Shown here one piece after another: positions 44,501-56,739 of a DNA stretch of 64,000 bases. The translations under genes and the position numbers were made by a program. The number at the start of each line of letters is the position of its first letter. Within the stretch, counting starts at the first letter, position 1. The DNA is from Chlamydoabsidia padenii (Eukaryota; Mucoromycota; Mucoromycetes; Mucorales; Cunninghamellaceae). Location: assembly GCA_025330725.1 (NCBI GenBank), contig JAIWND010000008.1:682001-746000 (forward strand), given 5' to 3'. The notes under the pieces are model-generated. The model saw only the letters and a program-made list of their open reading frames with translations. It did no database searches and was not told where the DNA came from.

Positions 44501-47500
44501 AAATGAGGCTACTACCGTTGATCACTGACATTTTTCTTTTATCCTTCTTTTAGACCAAATCTAGTAAACCTGACGAAAACTTTACAGCGCACAGCGATGA
44601 ATTCTTTGCCGGACAACATGATAATATGGATCTCAATTTACCAGAAGATATGGACAACAAAGGCGATGATGACAAGCGGAATGATGTGGTGGCAACTACG
44701 ATATTGGAAGCAACACGTCCTGTCAAATTCCTTGTGACACCAATCTTGGTCAAAGTGGTACAAGAAGTGACTGAAATAATCAACAAAGACGTAAGAGCAT
44801 AATGAGCAGTAGCAGGAGAAACGGGAACTTTTATTAATCTATGTTACTTTTTTTATTTTTTATTTTTTTATGAAGGACTGGGATTTGGAGACTATGCTGG
44901 ACAGCTCTCAAATTGAATATGTTGGTCAACTCACACGCTATCTTACCGACAAGTACATCTCCACTCGATTTGCGGTCTGGTTACCAAGCACTCACTTACA
45001 CTTTATTCAAAATGTGATGATTCCTGCTGATCTGCCCTCGTACAAACACACTCAAACTCATCTTCAAACATTATACGACAACGAAGAAGAAATGCTCTGT
45101 GCCGCTGATATCTTTTTGGACGACTTCCAAATGATTGGTGGGGTGACTTTCCAAGATTATGCCTTTGGCCAAAAGCAAACCTCCGTAGCGGAGTCGAAAT
45201 TGGTTCTGGAGGAATCTCGGGTGCATGTAAATGTGGGGAATATGGGCTGCAAAGTACAATATGTCAGTGACTCGTATGAAAACCGGCGGCAAGTCATGTT
45301 TGGTATTCCGGCTTCTCGACAATTCGTGCATGGGCGGGACTTTTATGATAATGGTGCAAATGGAAACAACGGCGAACACCTCGACTCTGATTCTGGATCT
45401 GAATATTCCGAACACCAATCTGCAAACGAACTGGTGGTGATCGATCTGGAGGTGAACAAATTCTGTTGCAAATGGCTAGGGGCAAGAAAACCGAATTACC
45501 TGGACTTTAGCATCAATGAATTCTCGACCATCATCATTACTGAATCTGTGGAAATCTTGATTGGTGCTGTTTATTCTTGGCTGGTATTTGTGGACGACCT
45601 TCAGCGCATCCTTGAACGTTTCCAAGACAGACGACTACAACAAAATCAGGTGTTTACTCATGAGCTGGCGAAATTCTCTAACGATGGTACCATAGTCAGC
45701 AGTGATCCTCAATTCTTGACCATTCCGACAAGTATGGGTCTTCGCATTGGGTCGAAAAACTTTAGGAATGATGTGGGGTGGAAACTATTGGCTAGGATGC
45801 GACAATGTTTACGTCTGATGCCATTGACTATGCGGGAAAAGCTACAATATCGATTGACATCTGGTGGTGCAATGGAACAAGTCGATCCTCCTCTCATGTA
45901 TGGTCAGGTGATACAAGCATTCTCAGGTTGGCGAAGCTGGGAAATCGACTCGCGTGACATTGAAAGTTGCCGTCTCTTTACAAAGATCTTCCTCCAACCA
46001 ACAACCACAACACAAGACTATAACACTTCTGGTTACAATACAGGTGCGGTCAACGGAGGCGACATTGGAAGCGACAAAAACATCAATCTGGCAACAACTA
46101 ATGATGGCGGGCATGGCGGTGTTACAAACTCCGACGATCCTTCATTACAAAAAGTCGATGATATGGTGGCCTTCTTTATGACATCTATGAACTATGCCAA
46201 GTTTAGAATTAACAGATTTGACTTTTGCATTTATGAAGAAGAACCTGACACCTATGACAATCACATTGTTATTGAACCTTTGGAATTTGCGATCGACACA
46301 GCTTACAAAACATCGGTGCTTGGAAATAACTCGACAAAGGATCCTCCATCTGCTACTAACAAGGGTTCCACGTCCTCGGAAGGTTACTTGGATGCTATCA
46401 TGAAACTGGATGTAGGATTAATTGATGTATCTGTCAACCCAACCGTACTTGCCTTTGCTCGACATATGTTGACTGTCCAATGGGTGTTTACCAACAAACT
46501 AAAAAGTCTGTCTCATGCAACAAAGTCCTCATCATTTTTTGGAAGGAACAAACCGACTGCTTATGGGCCAAACTACACCTCCAGCAATGAACCTCAGCAA
46601 TCTTTAGCAACGCCACAAAAGTCTATGGATATCAAGCTCTTTTTATCACGAATCGATGTGGTGGCTCATGCTTTGGTTAGGATCCAACATATTAATCTTG
46701 GCGCATGGGCTCAAAAGCTCACTATGAAGAACAACATACATTCGATTCATGGCTCGGTGGTATTCTCCAATCCTAGACTGTCACCGGTTACAATGCTCCA
46801 ACCATCTTCGGAAAGAGATTCGGATACTGGCTCTGGCAAACCAAGCTCCAATAGAACTTCCCGAAAACAAAATCCAAATTCAAGTCGCATTATCATGGAC
46901 GCTTCTGGTGGATTTGATAGCTTTGATGTTGTATTTTATGAACTTTTTCCTCGGGTACCTAACTGGGCGACAAATACAGCAAACAACAGCAGATTTGGAT
47001 CGGCAAGACAATTATCAAAACGTCTTCACACCAAACTTCTTGCAATGACAGTTTATGATGCCAAGCTAAACGCCAACCTTGCCCAACCAAACAAGTCTAC
47101 CAAGAAACTTCGATCCACTACAGCAGAACACAAGGCACGGAAAATTCTCAAGATCTTCTCCAGCGTTGGAACCTTTGATGTGGATGCTCCTCAAAGTCTG
47201 CTTCGATTATATAGCTTTATTGAAGAATGGCGAAGCGAACAAGGTAAACGGTATCATTTTATGTTTCAGAATCTCCTGAATGAATGGGAAGAACAAAGGC
47301 GGCCTACTGATCAGCAAACTACACCAAATCAACCACTGGGACAACAATCGACTCCTTCTGCTGATCGTTGGTATGATATCAAGCTTCAATTCCTACTTGT
47401 GAAATTTGTGGCCAAGGCTGATTTACTCCGGTCCCTCAGTATCAAATACTCCATTGATGATCTACTGGTTTTGGTGAATGAAACTCAACAGCAAAAGGCA

Positions 47501-50500
47501 CCAGCACCGGTGATAAATTATGCATTTCAGCTCTCCAAACAAGTGGTCGAACTCATTACTCATGGCGGCGAAGGAAAAGATACCAGTCTTCTCACTCAAC
47601 AGCAACATGCGCTCTCACTGTTAAACCTGAACAATGCAGGCGCCTTCAACTTACCTGGTATTCGTAGCTCTGGTACTCTTATGCAGGCCATGGATTCTAC
47701 TCTTGGAAAGGTGGGATTCCAACTCCAATCATCTATCTCTATCGACTTTATCGCCATGTCATTGGATGTCAGCATGATCGACTCGATTCTCACAGCTCAC
47801 AACCTTCTGGGAAATGAAGTCAACGAATTGGTGGAAGTCTTTTCTTACTCAAAAAAGGACTCTCATCAAACCACATCACCAGCGAAGGACACAGCGCAAT
47901 CGGCATCTTTGGCGCCATTCAAATATCTTGTGGGTATATCATTGGATGGCTTGAGCATCAAGGCAGCAAGTCCATCGGCAACAGGTTTATTTGAATCAAG
48001 CGTATTGGAAGCGTCCATATCAAATCACTCATCGGCATCATCCTCTAGTCAGTCTCTCAAATGGAAGGTCTCGGGCAGCAACTTTGCTCTCTCTCTCGAT
48101 CATGGTAATGTCACAATGGATGATATGCGAAAAGGTGACGGACAAGACGACACAAAACGTAGGAATCGACTTGCCTATATCGTGGTGGATTTCGGCCTTC
48201 AAAATCAACCAGCTACCTCTACCACTGATGATAAATGTGACGAAACTGCGACAATGTCTAGTGCTCGGCGACCATCGACTTGTACATCAAGATCTACATC
48301 CACCATTAAAGCAGCAACTGGCATGGACAGCAATACCGGCGATAGGAACATTACCTCTTATGATATCAGAATCACCAAAGTACACACTGTGATGCAACCT
48401 ATAGCTTTGGGCAAACTAGCGGAAATGTATCTCTATTATGACTCGGAACTCAAGAAGAAAAAGGAAATCAAGCGGGAAGAAATCGAACAATTGGCGACAA
48501 ACACTAAACGGATTGTTGAATCTTTCCAGACGGACCCGGCACTTCAAGAACAAGATATGCACAGTCTTTGGCAAGGAAAACATCTCTCTTTGGTTGTCGA
48601 AAACTTTGGTGTGGCTATTCCATTGTCTGATATGACTGAAGGGGTAACTTTGGCATCATCACCTGTTGGGCAACATCATCGTCATCATCACCATCAACAT
48701 GCTGCGCTACTCTTTGCTCTCACTTCTCTGCGATTTACAACAAAAGATATCCAAACCACCACAGTGACCATTGAAGATATCTCACTACAATTCGTCAAGC
48801 GTTTTGATCAAGCAAATGAAGAACACTTTTTGGCGGCTATTCATCCTCGCATGAATCAAATGCGTCTTCCTTTGATCACCTGTAATGTTGGATCGGCGTT
48901 TGAAAAGTCACCTCGTAAATTGGCTGTGCAAATCAATGCAAAGGTACGGGGATTCGAGGTGGATGTGGACGGAACAATCGCTGAATATATAAATCGTCTT
49001 GGCACTATATACGTGCAAAGCATGGACCGTGTCAATGCGTTTACCTTGGAAACAAACGGTGGTCTTGATCTACCTATCAGCAACAACAGCAATGACAATG
49101 GCGATCCTACACCTGGAGTGAAAACGGCAAACTCGACTCCTTCTGAATTGGTCCATCTTGACATTGAAGGTGTATTTGAATATGACACCAGTGTGGTACG
49201 GCTTTACCCGAAACGTCTATCAGGTGATTCTTCTCGAAAACGTGGCAAGGTAACTCAACGATCGACAAGGGGTCATGGTATTGGTGGCGGATCAGCAGCT
49301 CATGATGGCAAAGAAATCAGCGAAAGTAATATGGCGACAATCAAACTACCTGGTCTCAATGCGGAATTCAAGTATCTCACAACACTAGGGGCTTCGGCTT
49401 TATTAACTGGACCCCCTCCGCGCTTCCACATGGATCTTCTCATTCATGAAAGCAACAACATTTTGCATCCTTCTTTGGTACAATTCCTTCATGAAGTGGT
49501 GGCGGGCTTGAAACTTGGGTTACAGCTCTCTAGTGAACGAAATGCGACAAGGGAATCTCGGACAACAACAGCACCATCAGCACCTTCATCCAGCACAAGT
49601 AACGTCAACGCCTCCATCCTTTTACGTCTATCGAAAACAAAGGTTGATCTTACTTGCCAACCCGCCTCCAAGGTTATCTGCTCCCTTGGTTGGAGTGAAA
49701 GTGAATTCATGATGAACTCATTTGGTGATCAATCAGCAAGGACCATGAATTGTTTTGGATCCTTACGCAGTATATCGGCAACAGTAAAACACCACTTCTC
49801 ACCTCAATCATGTCTTACGGCTAGTGTCGATTCTGTCCTTTTCAATATCTCGGTGACCTCTAAACGTGAAGGTGATTGTGCAAACGACGATATCTCGATC
49901 ATTGTCAAGATACCCTCTATCGAAGGCGGAATCAACATGCGACACCTCCAGGATCTCTTAATACTCAACACTTGCTGGTTCGCCCAACCCATATCACAGT
50001 CTCAACGCAAACAACAGGGCGGCGACAAGCAATCTAAACCGGTGCCTTTTGCAAGGTATTTGACATTGAAACTTGACAAGGTGGCATTCTCGGTGGATAT
50101 GGGACAAGCTATTGGTAAGGTGAAATTGGTACCCCGACAACTCTCGGTGCAGACGCATATGATCCCAAATACGTCTCATGGTATAAGTGTCTCTTTGGAT
50201 GGTATTATGGTCAATTCAGAAGGTCGACTTACTGGTGAAGCTGAATTCCATCGGTGTATATTGGAAGGCTTTGTGGACACTAAAATGCAATCAATTATCA
50301 CACCGTCTTCGGCACTGACAACAACAATGAAAACGATACCTACTTGTCAGCTCTACTTGTCAATGGATGGATGTCGGGCCAAATTTACCTATGAATATCA
50401 AAACATATTGGAACTTGTACAGGAACCCATTAAACTAACTGCAACGGTGAATCATGACAAATCTGGACAAGACTATTATCATCAGCTCAAGGTGGCTATC

Positions 50501-51853
50501 CAATCTGGTCGACTGATTGCCTGTGTATCTATCAAGACTGTACCTGTGATTGTGGTGATGCAGCAGCGATTCATGGAACTCTTGGAAAAGAAACGAAGTG
50601 AAGCTAGTGCTGTCTCATTCCCTTGGATTAACAACTCTACCAGCACATCACTCACCGAACAATCAACTTCTTTGCACCCTGATATGGACGAACCTCTACC
50701 GACACTGACGGATCAGCAACAACAACAGCAACAAAGACAATGGCCTCGTAGTGTTGTGGAACTCTGTATAGATGGTATTCAGGTGATTGTATATCCTAGT
50801 CAATTCCAAGATGGTGACAATGTGGAAATACAAGCTATCAAGGTCGAAGGATCCTTACAACAAACGCCAAAAACGGAGGAAGAAGGAATCCATCGACAAT
50901 TACACCTTAGTATCGACAAGGCTTCTCTTTTGAAAACGGTATTCGGTCAAGAAATGATGGAAAAGCGACGACAACAACTAGATGATATAATAGCGACAAA
51001 AGTAAAGCAATTCTTGGATGCTACTGATAATGATGATGGTGACGACAAGGGTGATAACAGCAAATCAAGCGACCATGGACATTCGGACAACAAATTAGCT
51101 AATGGTGAGCATCATCCTACTGATGTTACTGGAACCACTAAACAACATGGGGTCAAATCACAACCGATCAAGGAAAAGGGAACATCTATTTTTGCATTGC
51201 CACTCACTAAACTCAACATGGACTCGACCCAATTGGTACGAAAAGTCAAGCATACATTTACGGTGGACTTTAAGGATCGGGTACAAGTATCTTTGAATAT
51301 TGGTCAAATGAAATATCTACAGGAATTGGTTAGCATGTTTAACGACCAAATGGATCGGGCAAAGAAAACAGCAAACTCCAATGGTGGCACTCGAGTCCAT
51401 CATACAACATTGGCACCATCTGAAGAAGAAGATCACAACCAACAACAACAACAAAACAAAGGCAACAATGGGGATGATTCAACAAGTTTGGATAGTGGAA
51501 TAGGTGTAAGCGAAAACAACATTGATCATCAGAATCAACAACAACAAACGATAAAACATCAATCGAACGAAAAAGATAATCATACTAATCACTCCATGGA
51601 AACTGACGGCACTGAAAAAACAGACAACTCTGCAAATAATCAAGCCGATGAATTCATCTATATCACTGACAGCGCAGTACACTTTGATCCTCAATTACGA
51701 CAGATGGGCGATGCGACTCCTTCGGTGGAATGGCTTCTTGGCTTCAATCGTGAAAGATTACCCGGTCTCATACATGAAAATATAACCCTCCATTTGGATC
51801 AAGTAGTGCATGCTGTCTGGGACTTTTATCAAGCTCAAGCTAGTGAAACATAG
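39367..51853 (+). CDS. CSF1: Csf1/BLTP1-type bridge-like lipid transfer protein
   Basis: Twenty exons (39367..39568, 39632..39781, 39903..40061, 40133..40451, 40539..40892, 40991..41150, 41246..41479, 41573..41846, 41918..42015, 42087..42263, 42340..42510, 42572..42722, 42793..42915, 42983..43398, 43478..43655, 43719..43965, 44045..44226, 44282..44484, 44554..44790, 44876..51853), all in phase, give 3670 aa. One N-terminal membrane anchor (about 19-43) is followed by WRRYQAYIQLDSIRVTLLGARILFKNF and QYWLF, the typical Csf1/Tweek/KIAA1109 start. WEFDIGSVKGEV lies further in. The rest is beta-rich repeats with charged, disordered inserts. The C-terminus carries FDPQLRQMG and VEWLLGFNRERLPGLI. 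The family forms long hydrophobic grooves moving phospholipid from ER to other membranes and supports GPI-anchor synthesis. It is longer than yeast Csf1 (about 2958 aa), mostly through low-complexity inserts. Confidence 0.93.
39832..39873 (+). repeat. Poly-T tract in CSF1 intron 2
   Basis: A T run of about 42 nt within the second CSF1 intron, about 30 nt before the acceptor. Confidence 0.85.
41482..41520 (+). repeat. Poly-A tract in CSF1 intron 7
   Basis: An A run of about 39 nt starts two bases inside the intron, directly after the donor GT. It makes an extreme +3 to +41 purine stretch. Confidence 0.85.
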
Positions 51854-52191
51854 TTTAGAATATCCCCCTTCTCGGTTTTACCATAGATTTAGTGTTGTAT
51901 ATCTCTCACTTTTTTTTTTATATCTTCTACTGTGTAAATAGTTTAAACAAATTATAATTCATAATAAAGAAATTATTTAATGTCTTTTTATATCATTTGA
52001 TTGTATAATACTGGCCTTCTTCTTTGATATTGGCGATTGAGTACTTTTTTTCCTCCGCATGATTTTTATGATATTGGAATCCCGACCCCACAATGGCGGT
52101 ATTTCAAAAATCAGTGAAAAGTAGTCGCTTGTGAGTGTTTCCTTTTCCTCATTTCTTTCTCTGAATTCAACAACCTTTTGCTTTTGACAGG
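51854..52191. other. CSF1 3' region and MTG2 promoter
   Basis: The short spacer holds motif copies TTGGAATCCCGA (52075-52086) and GGCGGTATTTCAAAA (52095-52109). A possible 5'-UTR intron (GTGAGT at about 52131 to CAG at 52190) ends one base before the MTG2 ATG. Confidence 0.55.
52075..52109. promoter_or_regulatory. Pair of motif variants in MTG2 promoter
   Basis: TTGGAATCCCGA and, 8 nt later, GGCGGTATTTCAAAA in the opposite orientation, 83-117 nt before the MTG2 ATG. Confidence 0.45.
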
Positions 52192-53726
52192 ATGCTATTG
52201 GCGAATCGACAACTTGGGATGTCTTATTTTATGCGGCGCCCTTCCATAGTCTGTATTCAATCATGCCGGATTCATGCTACAAGCTATTTATACCAAGATC
52301 AAGACGACCAGCGGAAACGACGATCTGTTGACTATAAACTTCGTGGAAAGGTAAAGTAGCTATTAAAACATCGTTTGCTTCTCTTACTAACACTTTTTTT
52401 ATTTTATATATTTCTTTATACCAAAAGGGACGTCAATTTGTTGACTTTCTACGTGTAGTTGCAAGAGGTGGTAATGGTGGCGACGGCTGTGTCTCCTTCC
52501 AACGAGAAAAATTCCTGGCAAAAGGACCTCCCAATGGTGGCAATGGTGGGCGTGGGGGCAATGTCATTATTCGGGCTAGCAGCGACGAAACAACATTACG
52601 ACGACTTGGGCGTGCATGTACGGCAAAACGTGGGGAAAATGGACTGGGTGGTGGACGACATGGTACTAAAGGAGAAGATCTGGTGATTGAAGTACCCGTG
52701 GGCACCATCGTACGTGAAGTAACTTCTTCGACAAAGAACAATAACAACAATGACGATGAAGAATACGAGCCAAGTGAACGTGAAAAAAGGGAAAAGCGAT
52801 GGGTATACTATCCCCGTATGGATCCTGATCAACAAAACCTTGACCAACCTGGGCGCAAGAACTTCTTTTTAGAGGCCGAACGTATGATGGATGAAGAAGA
52901 ACGATACTTGGAATGGAGGGAACGTAAAGAACGACTACAAGGCGCTATTAATGTGGATCTTGCCGAACATGATCAACAAGTCGTGGTGTGTTTTGGTGGA
53001 TCAGGCGGTTACGGCAATCCTCATTTTTTGACAACAGACAATCGATCACCTAAATGGGCAACTCGTGGACGACCTGGTGAAGTGCGATCATTGGAACTAG
53101 AACTCAAGACGATTGCTGATATTGGTCTCGTGGGACTTCCTAATGCTGGCAAATCAACATTGTTGGGCTCCATCTCAAACGCACATCCAAAACAAGGCTC
53201 TTATGCATTCACAACATTGCACCCATTTGTCGGCACGGTGGATTATGCAGATCAGTATCAACTTACGGTGGCGGATATTCCAGGGTTGATTCAAGGGGCT
53301 CATCGCAACATTGGTCTCGGTCATGCCTTTTTACGACACGTGGAGCGGGCAAAGCTTTTGGTCTATGTGGTGGATCTTGGTGGCGATGCACCTTGGGATG
53401 ATCTAAAGACGCTACAAAACGAACTGGAACAATACCGACCTGGATTGACCAAGCGACAATCTCTTATCGTAGCCAACAAGGCTGATCAAGTGGCAATAGC
53501 AAAAGGGAATCTCGCTAAATTGGAAGAATGGGTGCGGGATGACAAGATTCCTGTCGTCCCTGTCTCGGCGAAATATGAAAAGAACATCGTTAAACTGACA
53601 TCTATACTACGAAAACATGTGGAAAACATCCGGAAACAAGAAGTTGAACGACGACAACGACAAAAGGAACTGGATTTGGAAAATAGTTTAGATATTGATA
53701 GTAATAGTAATGATCAAACTTTGTAA
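52192..53726 (+). CDS. MTG2: Mitochondrial Obg-family GTPase Mtg2
   Basis: Two exons (52192..52350, 52428..53726) give 485 aa. The N-terminus is Arg/Ser-rich, like a mitochondrial presequence. The Obg fold starts near residue 56 with glycine-rich repeats (VARGGNGGDGCVSFQREKF, PPNGGNGGRGGNV). It contains a charged, low-complexity insert of about 75 residues (Asn run, then EEERYLEWRERK) not usual for the family. The G domain has G1 GLPNAGKST (289-297), G3 DIPGL, G4 NKAD and G5 SAK, so it should bind and hydrolyse GTP. Mtg2/GTPBP5 assists late assembly of the mitochondrial large ribosomal subunit. Start choice rests on the ATG directly after a possible UTR-intron acceptor. Confidence 0.93.
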
Positions 53727-54173
53727 AATAAAAACATGGGTCAGGAAACTGGTGAATACAATAACAATCTCTCTTTTATTAAAATATAGGTTGGTAATAT
53801 GCTATATTATGGCATTATGGATAAATAAGACATTTTTATTGTTTTAAAAAGATGTATATGGTAAGGAGACTTAAAAAGAGAGTAGAATAAAGTTGACATG
53901 GATGGAATTCTGTGTGATAAAGTATAAAGGACTATGGGGATTGCATATAAATAAAAAGGGAATCTAATCTACTATCTACTACGAATATATGTTTGTGTGT
54001 GTGTGTGAGTTGTGCTTTGAGGTCATCAGGAGATATATAATTGGCGGATGGTTTAGTGAATTTGCTGTATGAGGTGTTGTTTTCAAATCGAGTGGTGGTG
54101 GTGGTGGTGTTCGTAGCATCAAGTTGATTCAGGTTCCGTCGTTTATCTATCTATATCCTTTTCGTCAGTCCGC
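53727..54173. other. Convergent intergenic region
   Basis: The 3' ends of MTG2 and the small minus-strand gene meet here. It holds short GT (about 53992-54008) and GGT (about 54091-54110) microsatellites. No gene was seen. Confidence 0.6.
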
Positions 54174-54505
54174 TTATTGAGCAAGAGCAGCTTGTTGTTG
54201 AGCAATTTCTTCGGCGCGGGCACGGTTCTTGAGCAAAAGATCCTTCTTGCCAGCCATTTGTGCGTTCTGTCGTTCTTGCAAGTTGTGTACATAATAACCT
54301 ACACCACCAAAAACCGAAGCTGCAATGGCATATCCGGTGGGATCTATAATAAAAAGTTGTTAGCGACCAAGTTAAAAGAGAATGAAATAAAAACAATTAT
54401 ATTGGACTTACCGGAAGAGAGAGAGCGTTTTTGAAGACCAAGGGCGTATGAGCGGACAAGGACACCAAAAGCGGCGAAACCAGAGACAGAAGTGAGAACT
54501 GACAT
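54174..54505 (-). CDS. Small protein with two hydrophobic segments, mitochondrial type
   Basis: Two exons (complement of 54174..54343 and 54412..54505) give 87 aa. The N-terminus (MSVLTSVSGFAAFGVLVRSY) is hydrophobic with one Arg. A second hydrophobic stretch (GYAIAASVFGGVGYYV) precedes a charged helix (ERQNAQMAGKKDLLLKNRAR) and an Ala/Gln-rich end. Size and layout recall small supernumerary subunits of respiratory complexes or the ATP synthase, but I cannot assign it to a named subunit. Splice sites are canonical and the phase fits, so the gene looks real. Confidence 0.7.
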
Positions 54506-55662
54506 GGTAAGCAATGTAAGAGTATAAAGAAAAAAAGAGTGGTCAAGAAAGTAAGAATACACACATCAAAATTATTTTATACGAGGGGGGTCAACTTGCC
54601 TGCACGTCACACGTCCAAGAAAAAAAAAAAGAAAAAAAAAAAAAGACTGTGAGATTCAATCGCCGCTTTTCGTCCCCTCTTTCTTTTCTTCTTCATACAA
54701 TATGCATATACACTTCCACTCGAAACTATTGGGTGACAATTTCTTCACAAAAGGTAACCCCAGATAACTCGACACACTAAAAAGTAGGTACTGATTGAAT
54801 AGCTTTTTTATATTACTAAATATAGGTTGAAGGATATATCAAAACATGGATTCCTTTGAACATTTCATGGTCTTGCTTTATTCAGCATTTACCTTGTACA
54901 CCTTGGGGATGATACACCTTTATTTTATCAAACAGACTTGTGCCATTAAACATGGAACTTGAACGACAACATATACGAACGCATTGTAGCAGGTCATGAT
55001 ATCATCCGTGATACTTTAGCACACTACTTCCTATAAACCGATACACAAAACTGGAACCTCTGCCATCTATCTATCTCCTTGCAACACTAAACTGACCAAG
55101 ATGGACACTATAATGATTATCTGTCAAACACACGATCCGCCAACTCAACAACGATATTGATTTGAATTAAATTTTGCCGTCAAAAAGGTTATCACCAATG
55201 GACTCGGTGACTAACGACATATGATCAACAACTATTTACTCTACAACTCGAACATCATCAGGTATTGTTAGCATATGCATATCATCATTAGTACGAATGA
55301 TCTTTGTCTATAGCCACTTGTTACTATTGGATCGATCAGATTAAATACTTTATGGTGCAAGTGCGTCAACGACAAATGAACCAACCACATGATACTGGAT
55401 TCTAATCTCTTCCTCTTCACTTGACAATAGGCACGGAATGGGGAGAATCGATATCAAGACGACTACACAGACGTTAAAAGGTGATCTTGGTAAATGGGAT
55501 TTGGAAAAAAAGAAAATCCTCTGTCCCTACTACTTTATTTAGATTACATCGCGAACTCCTCTGATGATACAAGTTGATCGTGGTGTCTCTCGGATCCTTC
55601 TTTTGAAGTTATTGATTGGAATTCGTGCATAAACATCCCCCATCTCCTTTAGTATAGTGCTA

Positions 55663-55699
<37 letters not shown>

Positions 55700-56739
55700 C
55701 AATTAATAAAATATTTGATTTATGACCAAATACTTGATATAGATGTGTGTGTTAATGGTGGGAGAAAGACCTCAAGTGGGTATACCTGTGATGTCTTGTC
55801 TCTTCCCCACATTTTGTACCTGTTGGTGTAACAAATGCATCAACTAAAAATAAACTATGCAAATGGTTATCGATCACACAGTCTTATATTGTAAATTCTC
55901 TCCAACTAATGCGTTGTAAAGGCATCGACGCTTTTTTTTTATTTTTTATTTTTATTTTAATAAAGATAGTTTCTGGGGGAAAACAAGATGTTAACTAGTA
56001 ATTCAGCAGATCATTGATCATATTACATCGACCAGTAATCATTACTATCTATATTCACTTTTTTGGAGTAAACATCTCTTTTCGATGATGTTGTCGGTAT
56101 TTGAATATTTCTTGTCCTGCATGTATTTTCGTGTTCAAACGATTGTTTCCCAACACATGCAATCACATGAGTTTCAACCTCAGATTGTTACGTGGTAGAC
56201 AATAGCTTCCGAAATTACCCTTTTCATATCTATCGACACCACTTGATTAAGGCTAAAAAGTCAAAGTGACCCATATCCCTCACCTCCTGTGTGTGTGTGT
56301 GTTATGGATAAAGAAAGTTTGATTACAAGACTTGATACATTCTAGGGTCATCAATGAAATCATAATATCAAGTGAAAGGTGTTGAAGGTAGGGGAATGGT
56401 GATTGATAATCATCAAACCAATGATAGGATGACTTAACTTCTCCACATTTCTCGTTTCCCCGCATTGGCAGGCGGGGGGTTTGAAAATTTAAGGGCGATT
56501 GAGGGCCTAAAATGGCGTGGTCGGCCCCTCTCAAATCATCTTTGTAATTTTTTATTTCTTCTCGACACATAAAATCAATTTGTAAACCAATTCCTTTATT
56601 TGTTCCTTCTTCCTTTTTTTTTTTTTTTTTTTTTTTTTTCTTTTTCTTTTTTACTTTTCTTCTTCTTCTCTCCTCTTCCTTCCCCCCCTTCCATCATTCT
56701 TCATAACATTATCACCGTTAATATTATTTGACTTTTACC
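54506..56739. other. Long intergenic region left of the bHLH gene
   Basis: It includes a possible gene relic (54840-55640), a T run of about 32 nt (55665-55696) and motif variants at 56096-56107 (TCGGTATTTGAA) and 56471-56486 (GGCGGGGGGTTTGAAA). A T run at about 56617-56639 and a CT-rich leader lie before ATG 56740. Confidence 0.55.
54840..55640 (+). pseudogene. Possible gene relic, unidentified
   Basis: Codon-like stretches with protein-like composition appear in changing frames and are broken by stops, for example LNDNIYERIVAGHDIIRDTL (near 54960-55020), FAVKKVITNGLGD (near 55175) and YYWIDQIKYFMVQVRQRQMN (near 55323-55382). They read like one protein with several frameshifts and stops. 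No family is recognised, and no repaired version is offered. Base composition is less AT-rich than true intergenic DNA nearby, which fits former coding DNA. Confidence 0.3.

Noticed and set aside
46749..49710. Many alternative frames within the long last exon of CSF1
   Set aside because: They are shadows of a 2326-codon conserved frame.
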